This document shows, in pieces, positions 35,481-44,370 of a DNA stretch of 64,000 nucleotides (within the stretch, counting starts at the first letter, position 1; each line of letters starts with the position of its first letter). Source of the DNA: PLanc-01 sp034678485. Its GTDB lineage: Bacteria; Planctomycetota; Phycisphaerae; Sedimentisphaerales; Anaerobacaceae. Below the pieces are notes generated by a model, which saw nothing but the letters and a program-made list of their open reading frames with translations, made no database searches and was not told where the DNA came from. A program made the position numbers and the translations under genes. The stretch is taken from contig JAXDBU010000140.1 of assembly GCA_034678485.1 (NCBI GenBank), positions 11,936 to 75,935 on the forward strand. The letters are read 5' to 3'.

Positions 35481-36284
35481 ATGAAGAATGGAAGAGTTCT
35501 GGTGACCATTGGGATGATGTGTGCATTTCTCGCGCCTCTCGACGCACAGGCAGGCTTTTCCATAACCATCGTGAGTGAGAGCTACCACGTCTCGGGAAGC
35601 GTGGGGTATTGGAATCCCGTGCCTGGGCGCCTGCCGGATGGGCCCGACAGCTACTCCATAACGTCCTCAACACAGCCTGTTTTCGGCGAGATGACACAGA
35701 ACTACGCTTACGATCCCGTCTACAGTGAGATCACCGGCTCCTTTCAGTATTATCAGTTTGATCCTGATGGCGAGTACCAGATGCACATCCGGAGTCGAGC
35801 TACATGCGGCTCATATGGAGACAGTATTGTGTTCTCGGCTTCACAACAGAGTTTCTGCCCCCTCTGTTCGGGCCCAGGGACGACTGGACTGGTGGGCGAC
35901 GCATACGCATCTCTGGTAGTTGATTTCACAATCGAGGGTTTGAGCGGCCCTCTGGACATCTATGCAGATCGCTACTGGGAGAGACCTGATGCGGAGTATG
36001 CCTGGGCGTGCGCGAGCTTGACGGACCTGACAAGTGGGGAGGTATGGACTCTGCTGGACCTCGACTATTGGTCTCACCCTCCGTTGGCACATGCGGCGTT
36101 TTCAATCCCCATCAACGAAGACCACATCTACCGCCTGAGCATAAGCGCGTATCCGCTTGAGGACCACGGGTCCGGCGTGTACGTCCGTCTCGGTGAGAAT
36201 CTCGTTCCCACACCGAGCGCTGTCCTGATCGGTGCGCTGGGCGCGGGTCTTGTCGGCTGGCTTCGAAGGCACAGAACGCTTTAG
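35481..36284 (+). CDS. Secreted protein with PEP-CTERM-like sorting tail
   Basis: 267 residues. Signal peptide about 1-25 (MMCAFLAPLDAQA); a beta-rich mature part; the end VPTPSAVLIGALGAGLVGWL followed by RRHRTL is a Pro-rich motif, membrane helix and basic tail like PEP-CTERM signals recognised by exosortase, in the PTPSA variant I know from planctomycetes. The mature part is of unknown function. Paired Cys (CPLC) at about 130. It stands alone downstream of tRNA-Ala and convergent with the glycosyltransferase gene. Confidence 0.7.
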   Translation: MKNGRVLVTIGMMCAFLAPLDAQAGFSITIVSESYHVSGSVGYWNPVPGRLPDGPDSYSITSSTQPVFGEMTQNYAYDPVYSEITGSFQYYQFDPDGEYQMHIRSRATCGSYGDSIVFSASQQSFCPLCSGPGTTGLVGDAYASLVVDFTIEGLSGPLDIYADRYWERPDAEYAWACASLTDLTSGEVWTLLDLDYWSHPPLAHAAFSIPINEDHIYRLSISAYPLEDHGSGVYVRLGENLVPTPSAVLIGALGAGLVGWLRRHRTL

Positions 36285-36389
36285 GCAGTAGGAAACGAAG
36301 GAACACGCGGAACGCGAGAATCATCGAGGCGAGCCATGTACGCACGCCCCGTTCCGTCGTGCTGCGGGGAGTCACACGACATCCCCCGG

Positions 36390-38408
36390 TCATTTGGCAT
36401 ACGCATACCACGCGACGCCTTCGTAGGCCCAGACGTGTGATTGCCCGGCGACGAGACTGTTCTTTTCGCCCTCATCGATCGTATAGAAATGGGTCGCCAG
36501 CGAGTCGGACCAGAACCGATAGACCGCTTTGGCATCCGCCGGGTGTCCCTCTTGCGGATAGGCATACCAGGCGACTCCCTGGTCTTCCCAGGCGCCGGGA
36601 TTCTTCGCGAGAACCGCGTCCTTCTCGGCCGGATCGATCGTATAGAACCAGCTCTGCATAGCCTGAGACCACAACCGATACACAGGCAGTGCGCCGCCGG
36701 CGTGTCGGTCGTCGCAGTGGGCGTAGAAGACAGTGCCTTCATCGACCCATTGCCCCGGGTAGCGAAGAACCAGCTCGTCTCGCCGGCGTTTATCGATCGT
36801 GTACAGATGCCTCTGCTTCTGCGGCGACCAGAAGCGGTAGACCGCGGACAGTTCCGAGCCGCCTACCCCGAGAAACCGATAGACTCCGCCGTCGGGAAGC
36901 TCGGCAACCGGCTCGAGCCGCCACCGCGAAGCCAGCTCGCGCAAATCGTACTGATAAGGCCAACACAGATTGTGCGACCAGACGACGTAGTTCGCCTGCG
37001 ACGTCGTCATTTCCCGCGAGAACTCCGCGATATCCATGTAGTGATGAGGCGTTGTCTTCGCGCGGGTCTCCGTCAGCAGATAGAGCGCGTCGGAGACATT
37101 GCTGTAGACAGTCCCGTCCAATGGGTTCTGATGGAGCCAGTCGATGAGAGGCGACTGCCGCCACAGACGGGAGCCGTATCCCCCTGCTCCGTCCCGCATG
37201 GCCCGCCGGATCGTCCGGCGCGCGTCGTGGAGAGGGTGAAGCAGCAGAAAGGCCATCAGCACGAGCCCCAGCGCCTCGACCCACCGCCGGCCGCCGGACC
37301 ACCTCGCGACCCGCCGGAACACTTCTTCGACCGCGACGAACACAAGCAGCATGACGAACACATACACAGGCGCCATATGGCGCAGCTCCAGGTTCCAGGA
37401 AAGCCCCGCTCCGGAACAGGTGATGAAACCTGTGTAGACCACCGCGAACAACCCCGCCGACCAGAGGGGCGCCGCTCTGCGACTCCACTGCTCGCTGGGC
37501 TTCCAATGGGAAATGACGACTGCCGCTCCGGTCGTCAGCAGAACCACGCCCGCGACAGCCGCACCGAGGACGCGGGGAGGAGTCCTTCTGGAGAACCAGC
37601 CGGCCATCATGTCAAGGGCGCCGAGGAGAGGTCGTCCTATCTCGGCGATGGAACGCCAGCTCATGTGGTGAAAACCGGTGGTCTGTCCCATCCCCATCAA
37701 CAGGTAATTCCGCAGAAACCACAGCGCGAGCGGCGTGCTGGAGAGCAAACCGAAAATCACTGTGTACTTGAACCGGTCCCGAACAGGGGCCGCCGGCATG
37801 ACCACGAGGATCGCGACGGCGCCGGTCACGATGAAGCTGAGACCTGCGTATCGTTGAAGACAGGCAAGAGCCGCGAGGGCGGAGAGCATCAGCAGCGAAG
37901 TCCAACTCGTCGTCTGCGAGAATCTCGCCAGGCACAACACGAACAGAACCGCCAACAGAATGAACACCGGCTCGGACCAGGCCATGCTCGAGACCACCAG
38001 CAACGGAGTCGAGAGCAGGACGGACAACGTGCCCAGCGCAGCGGCGCCCCTGTGAACCGTGCATTGGGTAAACAGACAGCCCGCAAAGCACACGATCCCG
38101 CCGAAGGCCAGTGCGTTCAGCCATCTGGCAGCGGTCACAGGTCCAACGCCCGCCAGGCCGGGGATCGCCAGCAGCGTCGGCAACAAAGGCGGCCAATGCG
38201 TGCAGATCGTACCGTCGAAGTGCAGATACCCCTGGCCGGCCGGCAGGCTCCGTGCTGCCGATACGTAGTTGGCCGAGTCCGGAGTCAGACCGACGCCATA
38301 CCGCTGGGTGCACAGCAGCACGAGGCCAACGCCGACAAGGCCCAGCAAGGCCGAGACAGCATACGCCCCGACCTTGGGTTCACGACTAACGACCGCGCAC
38401 GACTGCAC
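36390..38408 (-). CDS. Membrane glycosyltransferase-like protein with three C-terminal DUF5648-like repeats
   Basis: 672 residues. Residues 1-400 hold about ten membrane helices with an early TPDSANYVSAARSL loop, resembling GT39/ArnT-type transferases that use a lipid-linked sugar and a catalytic Asp in the first loop. Then a soluble part, and three repeats of about 45 residues: AVYRFWSPQKQRHLYTID, PVYRLWSQAMQSWFYTID and AVYRFWSDSLATHFYTID, each closing with EGVAWYA-like strands. Such repeats (DUF5648) are usually in secreted proteins and may bind glycans. The combination is unusual. No sugar donor genes are near. Confidence 0.75.
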   Translation of the reverse strand: MQSCAVVSREPKVGAYAVSALLGLVGVGLVLLCTQRYGVGLTPDSANYVSAARSLPAGQGYLHFDGTICTHWPPLLPTLLAIPGLAGVGPVTAARWLNALAFGGIVCFAGCLFTQCTVHRGAAALGTLSVLLSTPLLVVSSMAWSEPVFILLAVLFVLCLARFSQTTSWTSLLMLSALAALACLQRYAGLSFIVTGAVAILVVMPAAPVRDRFKYTVIFGLLSSTPLALWFLRNYLLMGMGQTTGFHHMSWRSIAEIGRPLLGALDMMAGWFSRRTPPRVLGAAVAGVVLLTTGAAVVISHWKPSEQWSRRAAPLWSAGLFAVVYTGFITCSGAGLSWNLELRHMAPVYVFVMLLVFVAVEEVFRRVARWSGGRRWVEALGLVLMAFLLLHPLHDARRTIRRAMRDGAGGYGSRLWRQSPLIDWLHQNPLDGTVYSNVSDALYLLTETRAKTTPHHYMDIAEFSREMTTSQANYVVWSHNLCWPYQYDLRELASRWRLEPVAELPDGGVYRFLGVGGSELSAVYRFWSPQKQRHLYTIDKRRRDELVLRYPGQWVDEGTVFYAHCDDRHAGGALPVYRLWSQAMQSWFYTIDPAEKDAVLAKNPGAWEDQGVAWYAYPQEGHPADAKAVYRFWSDSLATHFYTIDEGEKNSLVAGQSHVWAYEGVAWYAYAK

Positions 38409-38578
38409 GTCGGACCTCTGTACAAGATTCCACTTGGCCGGCGGACTGACGCCATCGATCGGCCATCGGCCGCCGGGGATGGCAGCGTATCATGCACGTG
38501 GTCCGCTGTAAAGTCGGCTCGTTGGAAGAAGTCGCGAGGAGGCGTTCACCGCATTCGGGTGATTGTCGTCGTATGCGA

Positions 38579-39025
38579 TCAGCGGAGATTGCCTGGCGTG
38601 TCCACTGCTCGGAACGCGCCGACGATCCTCATTTCGGCGTGGTGGATGCCCTGCTCCTGCCTGCCGAAGGAGTAGGAGAATGGCCAAGTCTCTCCCGGTG
38701 CGATGTTCTGATAGGAGGCCGGACAGAAGTGCCCCACGGCGACCAGTCGCCCGTTGGTGCCGCGAAGCGCTGCCTGAAGCTCCACGCCGCGAGCGGCCAG
38801 GCCAACGTTCTTGACCTCGCCGACAACCGAGATGCTGCCATAGTCATCGCGGAGGGCACGGAAGTAGAGCACCGCGAATCCATCCTGCTGAAGGCACGGG
38901 CGGGAAGCCGAAGCCGGTTTGCCGGACGGGCTGGAGGCATTCCCCTCTTGCGACGTACTTGCACAGCCGCAGGTGAGATGCGAAAGAGCCGCCAACAACA
39001 CGATGACAAAGGTTCTGCCCATCAT
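38579..39025 (-). CDS. Lipoprotein with FxLYD-like domain
   Basis: 148 residues. Signal ends at LTCGC, so lipid attachment is likely. The mature part has VVGEVKNVGLAARGVELQA and FCPASYQNIAPGETWPFSYSF, the pattern of FxLYD domains, which are Ig-like. Function unknown. ATG 39025 or 39022. No operon partner. Confidence 0.65.
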   Translation of the reverse strand: MMGRTFVIVLLAALSHLTCGCASTSQEGNASSPSGKPASASRPCLQQDGFAVLYFRALRDDYGSISVVGEVKNVGLAARGVELQAALRGTNGRLVAVGHFCPASYQNIAPGETWPFSYSFGRQEQGIHHAEMRIVGAFRAVDTPGNLR

Positions 39026-39040
39026 TCTTTCCAGAAGCAA

Positions 39041-39387
39041 CCCCTCCCATCTACCCTATATTATGCAATTTAAGTCCATGTCTGTCAAGGTCTTATTGCC
39101 CGCGCGAGATGCCAAGGAGCCATGCGAGTGCGCCCCGCGGCGTACGCCCCATAAAAAAACTATCCGTTCCGTGCCAAATTTGACCAAGCAGAATAAAAAA
39201 CCTTGATCGGCATCTTATGGGGCAGTACAATGAAGCTGAATCGGGTCTGGGTAGAATCGGAAAAAGGGCCAGTTCCTATGGAACAATCTGGCCTTGAAAC
39301 GTGTCTTGCATCAGGATCAATCGCAGAACAAATCGAATCCGCATAAGAAAGCGGATTCGTGGGTTTACCGTGGTATAGGAGCCAATC
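39041..39387. promoter_or_regulatory. Upstream region of a pseudopilin gene with shared motif and hairpin
   Basis: Holds the 12-mer TTCCGTGCCAAA at 39167-39178, also found before the other pseudopilin gene at 59125-59136, and a 9-base-pair hairpin CGAATCCGC/GCGGATTCG (39334-39342 with 39351-39359) in the leader. No gene seen. Confidence 0.5.
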
Positions 39388-40239
39388 ATGAGGTCGAAGA
39401 GAGGGTTTACACTGATCGAGTTGTTGGTCGTGATCGCCGTGATTGCTATCCTCATGGCCATTCTGATGCCCGCGCTCCAGAGGGCGAGGGAACAGGGCCA
39501 GCGCGCGGTGTGCTTGAGTACGCTCAAACAACTGACACTCGCTTGGATCATGTACTACGATGAGAACGACGGCAAGCTCGTCAACGCCGAGACCGGAAAC
39601 CCACCGCCGAGCAACGGCCATGTGGCCAACGAGCCGCTTTGGTGTGGCAAGTGTTGGAGCGACAGCTACAACACGAAAGGAGGCGCGCGTCAGACTCGTC
39701 AGTTCCAGGAGGATGGCATTAAGGCGGGGATCTTCTGGCAGGGCAAGTACATCAACGAACTCGGCGCCTTTGCCTGCCCGACCGGCATGCGTGATGAGTT
39801 GCTCACTTACAACCCATTCGACGGCGTCAATGGCCTGCCGAGGCCCGGGACCTTCACCGGGAATGTCGGCACGAAGGGTCCCACCGGCAAGAAACTCTGG
39901 TGTAAGAGGCAGACCGAGATCGCAAACCCCTCCGAGAGGCTCGTCTTCATCGATGAAGGTTGGGCTACGCCCGACAGCTTCGCGACCCATTGGCAAGGCA
40001 CCTGGAGGTGGTGGGATCAGCCCGTGACCCGTCATGGCGACGGCACGAACGTCTCGTACGCCGACGGACGCGCCGACTACCGGAAGTGGAAGGGCACGAC
40101 GACAGTCAAGTGGGGCAGAGAGCACGTGGGCTGGATGGCCGGCGACTGCACTCCCGAGACCGAGGAGGACTGGGACGATCTCCGCTTCGTTCACAAAGGC
40201 TGCTGGGGTCAAGTCAACCCCAGCTTCCCGGTGAAATAA
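39388..40239 (+). CDS. Prepilin-type N-terminal cleavage/methylation protein (pseudopilin-like)
   Basis: 283 residues. Type IV prepilin leader MRSKRGFTLIELLVVIAVIA with Gly before Phe as cleavage site and Glu at +5. A membrane helix follows, then a large secreted domain. Near the end RHGDGTNVSYADGRADY fits the H-x9-DG motif of planctomycete DUF1559-like proteins. Probably part of the envelope or a secretion or substrate-binding pseudopilus. Ribosome site TAGGAG. A strong terminator follows. Confidence 0.9.
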   Translation: MRSKRGFTLIELLVVIAVIAILMAILMPALQRAREQGQRAVCLSTLKQLTLAWIMYYDENDGKLVNAETGNPPPSNGHVANEPLWCGKCWSDSYNTKGGARQTRQFQEDGIKAGIFWQGKYINELGAFACPTGMRDELLTYNPFDGVNGLPRPGTFTGNVGTKGPTGKKLWCKRQTEIANPSERLVFIDEGWATPDSFATHWQGTWRWWDQPVTRHGDGTNVSYADGRADYRKWKGTTTVKWGREHVGWMAGDCTPETEEDWDDLRFVHKGCWGQVNPSFPVK

Positions 40240-40270
40240 TCACCGGTCGACATGACACGGAACACCGACC

Positions 40271-40300
40271 GAGGCGGACACAGTGTCCGCCTCTTTTTTT
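40271..40300 (+). terminator. Intrinsic terminator after the pseudopilin gene
   Basis: Perfect 10-base-pair stem GAGGCGGACA/TGTCCGCCTC (40271-40280 with 40284-40293), CAG loop, seven T. Confidence 0.9.
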
Positions 40301-40963
40301 GAGGTCTTTTCATCGGTTTGCCCGCTTGGTCTCGACAAGGGGAACAGGGGTTATCGGGGTTAAGCCGGGCAGAGTATCCCTGTGGTGGAAGCTGATTCAC
40401 CTGGTGGACCCGTCAGACAAGGTGGAGTGAGAAGAACAAGCCGAAATCCGAAGGACAGTCTTCTCCGCCTGGCCTGACCACCCGAATCGGTGTGATGAAA
40501 ACCCCGCCGAAAAAACACTCAAGAAAACATTCCCTGTCTGCCGATGGCTTCGAGTAGACAAGTGAATAGGTGGCTCGAAGCTATGGCCAGCAAGGTCTCC
40601 TTAGCCTGAACTTGAGTCGTTCATCTTGGGCTTTCGTATCAAGTCAGATCGCAATTCGAACGACACACAAGAGGCGGTTAGGGACTAAAGGAAAAGAGCC
40701 ACGACAGTTTCAGGGCGTGCCCCTGCGAAGTAGCAGACGAGTATTATAACGGATTGAGAAAAACGATATCGAGTACTCTCGTACTGCCGTCGCAGGGGCT
40801 TTTTATCTGCGCCGCAATCCTCTCTTTCTGTCTCACCTACCCCCCCCCGCTCGATTCAATGGCAAATACCCGTCAGGCTATTCAATACGCCGAGCGATTC
40901 GCGTATAATGGTCGCGACGTGAACGACCGGCCTGCATCAGGATCTGATTTCCGGAGGATTGTC
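40301..40963 (+). other. Long leader region with a large T-tailed hairpin
   Basis: 660 bases without a gene. GCCCCTGCGA (40719-40728) pairs with TCGCAGGGGC (40790-40799), followed by five T; inside lies the hairpin AGTAC/GTACT (40772-40776 with 40781-40785). This looks like the end of a small RNA or a transcription attenuator. Further on a -10 box TATAAT (40904-40909) precedes the dehydrogenase gene. Confidence 0.45.
40881..40909 (+). promoter_or_regulatory. Possible promoter of the Gfo/Idh/MocA gene
   Basis: TTCAAT, 17-base spacer and a perfect TATAAT (40904-40909), 54 bases before the ATG. Confidence 0.5.
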
Positions 40964-42340
40964 ATGGGAAGACCGATGAAGCGACGCACGTTTCTCAAAC
41001 AGGCCGCGGGAGCAGCCGTCGGGAGCCTGGGCCTGCCGCTGTTCATTCCATCCGGCGCGATGGGAGCCGCGGGTGCGACCCCGCCGAGCGAACGCATCAC
41101 GATGGCCTCCATCGGTTGCGGCGGCATGGGCACGAACAACCTGCGGGCCTTCCTCGCCCACGAGGACGTGCAGATTCTGGCCGTCTGCGATGTCGTAACC
41201 GCCAGCGACGAGTACGGGCACTGGTACACGAAGGGCTGGAACGGCGCCTGGTTCGGACGCGAGCCCGCACGCAAAATCGTCGAGCAGCAATACGCTCAGA
41301 AGAGCCCCTCCGGCAGTTACAAGGGCTGCGACGCCTATGTCGATTTCCGCGAGATCATCGCGCGCGGCGACATCGACGCGGTCTGCATTACGACGCCCGA
41401 CCACTGGCACGCGATCCCGGCAATCATGGCTGCGACGGCGGGCAAGGACGTTTACTGCGAGAAACCCCTGAGCCTGACGGTCGCCGATGGCCGGGCCATG
41501 GTCGAAGCCGCTCAACGATACAACATCGTCTTTCAGACCGGAATCCAGCGACGATCCAGCGAGCAGTACCGCTTCATCTGCGAGTTGATCCGCAACGGAC
41601 GGATTGGGAAACTCCGAAAGGCCGAGGTCGCTATCGGAGCCAACAACAAGCAGGCGCCGCCGAGCGACTGGCAGCCGATGGCTGTCCCGGAATGGCTCGA
41701 TTACGACCTGTGGCTCGGTCCTGCCCCCTGGGCGCCCTACCACAAGGACCGGTGCCTGTACACGTTCCGTTTCGGCTTGGATTATTCCGGCGGCCAGACG
41801 ACGAACTTGGGCGCCCACGGGATCGACATCGTCCAATGGGCCAACGCCACCGGCGAGACCGGCCCGGTCGAGGTCGAAGATCTGGGCGGCGAATTCCCCA
41901 GCGACGGCCTGTTCACCACCGCGACAAAAGTCCACTTCCGCGCCCGCTACGCCAACGGCGTCGAACTGATCTGCAAGACACAAAAGGACGAGTCCTACCG
42001 CTTCGAAGGAACGGATGGCTGGATTCAGATACCGACGTATTCGAGCAACTGGACCTGTCATCCCGAGGCACTCAAGACCACAGTCATCGGTCCGGATGAA
42101 ACTCACTTGTATAGAAGTAACGACCACCACCGCAACTTCCTCGACTGCATCAAGAGCCGCGGCAGGACGGCCGCCCCGGCGGAAATCGGACACCGCTCGA
42201 CCGCGATCTGCCACCTGGGCAACATCGCCATGCGGCTGGGACGCAAGCTGCGCTGGGACCCCGTTGCGGAGCGATTCACCGACAGCGACGAGGCGAACGG
42301 CATGCTCGCCAGGCCCATGCGAAGCCCCTGGTGTCTGTAG
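40964..42340 (+). CDS. Tat-exported Gfo/Idh/MocA family oxidoreductase
   Basis: 458 residues. A Tat signal (MKRRTFLKQAAGAAVGSLG) starts it. The NAD(P)-binding Rossmann part has IGCGGMGTNNLRAF, then TTPDHWHAIPAIMAATAGKD and VYCEKPLSLTVADGR (the Glu-Lys-Pro motif), and the C-terminal catalytic domain has LGAHGIDIVQWAN. Export with cofactor is typical of this planctomycete group; the sugar or cyclitol substrate is unknown. It is a paralog of the 52823 gene (same ending style APW.L). ATG 40964 with GGAGG. Followed by a broken MFS gene. Confidence 0.9.
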   Translation: MGRPMKRRTFLKQAAGAAVGSLGLPLFIPSGAMGAAGATPPSERITMASIGCGGMGTNNLRAFLAHEDVQILAVCDVVTASDEYGHWYTKGWNGAWFGREPARKIVEQQYAQKSPSGSYKGCDAYVDFREIIARGDIDAVCITTPDHWHAIPAIMAATAGKDVYCEKPLSLTVADGRAMVEAAQRYNIVFQTGIQRRSSEQYRFICELIRNGRIGKLRKAEVAIGANNKQAPPSDWQPMAVPEWLDYDLWLGPAPWAPYHKDRCLYTFRFGLDYSGGQTTNLGAHGIDIVQWANATGETGPVEVEDLGGEFPSDGLFTTATKVHFRARYANGVELICKTQKDESYRFEGTDGWIQIPTYSSNWTCHPEALKTTVIGPDETHLYRSNDHHRNFLDCIKSRGRTAAPAEIGHRSTAICHLGNIAMRLGRKLRWDPVAERFTDSDEANGMLARPMRSPWCL

Positions 42341-42365
42341 AGCAATTGATGATCGCGAGCGTAGG

Positions 42366-42842
42366 ATGAACCCTATGACATCGCGAAAAAGCCTGGGTTT
42401 TCAGGACTCGCAGCCCGCTCCTGCCGGGGCGGCAGCATTTCGTACCTTGCCTGCAGGCATCTGGGCTCTCGGCCTTGGCTCGTTGTTCATGGACATCTCG
42501 TCCGAGTTGATTCACAGCCTCCTGCCCATCTTCATGTCGGTCGTGCTGGGCACGTCGATGGCCACGATCGGCCTCGTGGAAGGCGCCGCGGAAGCCACAG
42601 CGGCGGTCACGAAGGTCTTCTCAGGCGCGATCAGCGACCGTCTCGGCAAACGCAAGTTCCTGATGGTCTTCGGCTATGCCCTCGGGGCGTTCACCAAGCC
42701 GGTGTTTCCACTGGCCAGCGTCATTGCAGGCGCCCTGTGGGCCGCGTTCGGCGCCCCTGCCACATTCCTGGCCGGCGGAGTCTTCGCCGCGCTGACGGCG
42801 TTTGGATTGCTCGTCTATCGAGAGCGACCTCGTCCTCAATGA
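42366..42842 (+). pseudogene. MFS transporter with in-frame internal deletion
   Basis: 158 residues, where MFS proteins have about 400. Residues 25-110 match the beginning of MFS exporters (GSLFMDISSELIHSLLPIFM, AAVTKVFSGAISDRLGKRKF, ALTKP-like FTKPVFPLAS) and residues 114-158 the last helix (FGAPATFLAGGVFAALTAFG, then a basic tail). About 250 residues between have gone without a frame break, joined around FPLASVIAG. It is probably not a transporter any more. It may still be translated, 26 bases after the dehydrogenase. Confidence 0.7.
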
Positions 42843-43060
42843 GGCAATTTGGAAATCGAGAGAATCCTTGCCTCGCAGGCGCGCAGAGGCTAAGATGAGC
42901 GGCTGCACGGGCAAGGGAGAACAAAGCCCCCTGCGAAGGCCAGCGTCTCCTGCCCCTGTGGTGCGTGAGATAATACGGTAGTTCGTCCGCTCGATCCTGT
43001 ATGGACCGATCGAGCGGATACGACAAGCGGAACCAGGGGAGTCTTGACGAGGAATCGAGC
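42843..43060 (+). promoter_or_regulatory. Upstream region of the Fur-type regulator with a perfect inverted repeat
   Basis: TCCGCTCGATC (42986-42996) and its exact reverse complement GATCGAGCGGA (43008-43018) are separated by 11 bases, 43 bases before the start. It could be an operator for self-control or a leader hairpin. A -10-like TAATAC is at 42971-42976. No classical Fur or PerR box was seen. Confidence 0.5.
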
Positions 43061-43525
43061 ATGAGAGGAACGACACAAATAGCGAACCGGCACGAGACAG
43101 AGACGAGAATGCACGCCTTCCAGGCCCAATGTCACGCGGCGGGCCTGAAGGTCACGCCACAGCGAATGGCGGTCTACAAGGCCCTCGTGGAAAGCGACGA
43201 GCACCCTTCCGCGGAGGTCGTGTTCCGAACCGTGCGGCGGACCTTTCCCAGCATCTCCCTGGACACCGTCAACAGGACGCTGCTGACCCTCAGCGATATG
43301 GGCGTGGCCTTCGTGGTGGAGGGCTCCGGCGACGCCAAGCGATTCGACGCCCATCTCGGCGGGCACCAGCATTTCCGGTGTATCAAGTGCAGGCGAATCA
43401 TCGACTTCCATTACGAGCCCTTCGACCAAATCGATCTCCCGGAGAACCTCACCGACCGGTTCACCGTACTGAGGAAAACCGTTTACCTCGAGGGCCTGTG
43501 CGACCGGTGTCAAGACGGGTCTTGA
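43061..43525 (+). CDS. Fur/PerR family transcriptional regulator
   Basis: 154 residues. Winged-helix DNA-binding part with LKVTPQRMAVYKALVES and SLDTVNRTLLTL; the dimer domain has HFRCIKCRRIIDFHY and a C-terminal CDRC, which form a structural zinc site. The neighbours are peroxide and oxygen defence genes, so a PerR-like peroxide sensor is likely; the metal ligands HQH and D/E residues fit but do not prove it. ATG 43061 with GAGG; ATG 43001 adds 20 residues. Confidence 0.88.
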   Translation: MRGTTQIANRHETETRMHAFQAQCHAAGLKVTPQRMAVYKALVESDEHPSAEVVFRTVRRTFPSISLDTVNRTLLTLSDMGVAFVVEGSGDAKRFDAHLGGHQHFRCIKCRRIIDFHYEPFDQIDLPENLTDRFTVLRKTVYLEGLCDRCQDGS

Positions 43526-43618
43526 GCTTTGGGTTCCGGATCGGTTGTCGGCGCGTATACCCCGTGAACTGGGGATTCAGGACAGAGTACACAGAATCAG
43601 TATGGACGGAGACAGCAG

Positions 43619-44191
43619 ATGAATTTGCAGGGCACGGAGACTGAGAAGAACTTGTTGACCGCGTTCGCGGGGGAATCCCAGGCGAGAAACCGATACACGT
43701 ACGCCGCCGAGAAGGCCAGAGAAGAGGGCTACGAGCAGATCGCCGCCGTCTTCGAAGAGACCGCAAACCAGGAGAAGGAACACGCCAAACGTCTGTTCGG
43801 ATTCCTCGAGGGAGGCGAGACCGAGATCCAAGCCGCCTTCCCCGCCGGCGTGATCGGCAGCACGCTGGACAATCTGAAGGCCGCGGCAGCAGGCGAGCAC
43901 TACGAGAACACCGAGATGTACCCCGATTTCGCACAAGTGGCTGAAAGAGAAGGGTTTACGGAGATCGCGGCGGTGTTCAAGAAGATCGCGGTTGCGGAGA
44001 AACGCCACGAGGATCGCTACGTCGCACTCGCCAAGAACGTCTCCAACGGGACCGTATTCAAGCGAGCGACGCCGGTCCGCTGGGTCTGTCGAAACTGCGG
44101 GCTCGTTCACGAAGGACCCGAGGCGCCGAAGGTCTGTCCCGCCTGCCAGAAACCGCGGTCCTATTTCGAGATCGAGGCGGTCAACTACTGA
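43619..44191 (+). CDS. rbr: Rubrerythrin
   Basis: 190 residues. Diiron domain with E-x-x-A-rich GESQARNRYTYAAEKAREEG and EKEHAKRLF, then EKRHEDRY, and a C-terminal rubredoxin-like FeS4 domain: CRNCGLVHEG and CPACQKPRSYFE. It reduces H2O2 to water with electrons from rubredoxin. It follows the regulator after 93 bases and starts the defence operon. Confidence 0.96.
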   Translation: MNLQGTETEKNLLTAFAGESQARNRYTYAAEKAREEGYEQIAAVFEETANQEKEHAKRLFGFLEGGETEIQAAFPAGVIGSTLDNLKAAAAGEHYENTEMYPDFAQVAEREGFTEIAAVFKKIAVAEKRHEDRYVALAKNVSNGTVFKRATPVRWVCRNCGLVHEGPEAPKVCPACQKPRSYFEIEAVNY

Positions 44192-44228
44192 CGCCCCGGG
44201 GTCAAAGTCGGAGGGATCGTGAGTTCTT

Positions 44229-44256
44229 CGCAGCGGGACCGCTGCGATTTGCGGTT
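44229..44256 (+). terminator. Possible terminator or attenuator between rbr and tpx
   Basis: Stem CGCAGCG/CGCTGCG (44229-44235 with 44240-44246) and a short T run ATTTGCGGTTTT. May lower transcription of downstream genes relative to rbr. Confidence 0.4.
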
Positions 44257-44370
44257 TTCACCGAACAGAGTGGCCCCGGACCTGCGTAACAACAGCACGC
44301 CCCCGCCCAGCCGGAGGGGATTGCGTGCAGATCGACAACAGTCGCCTTTGCGTGCGGAAAGGAGCAGCAT

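Noticed and set aside
43061..43525. Classical Fur or PerR box upstream
   Set aside because: No sequence close to the known consensus was found; only an unrelated perfect inverted repeat.
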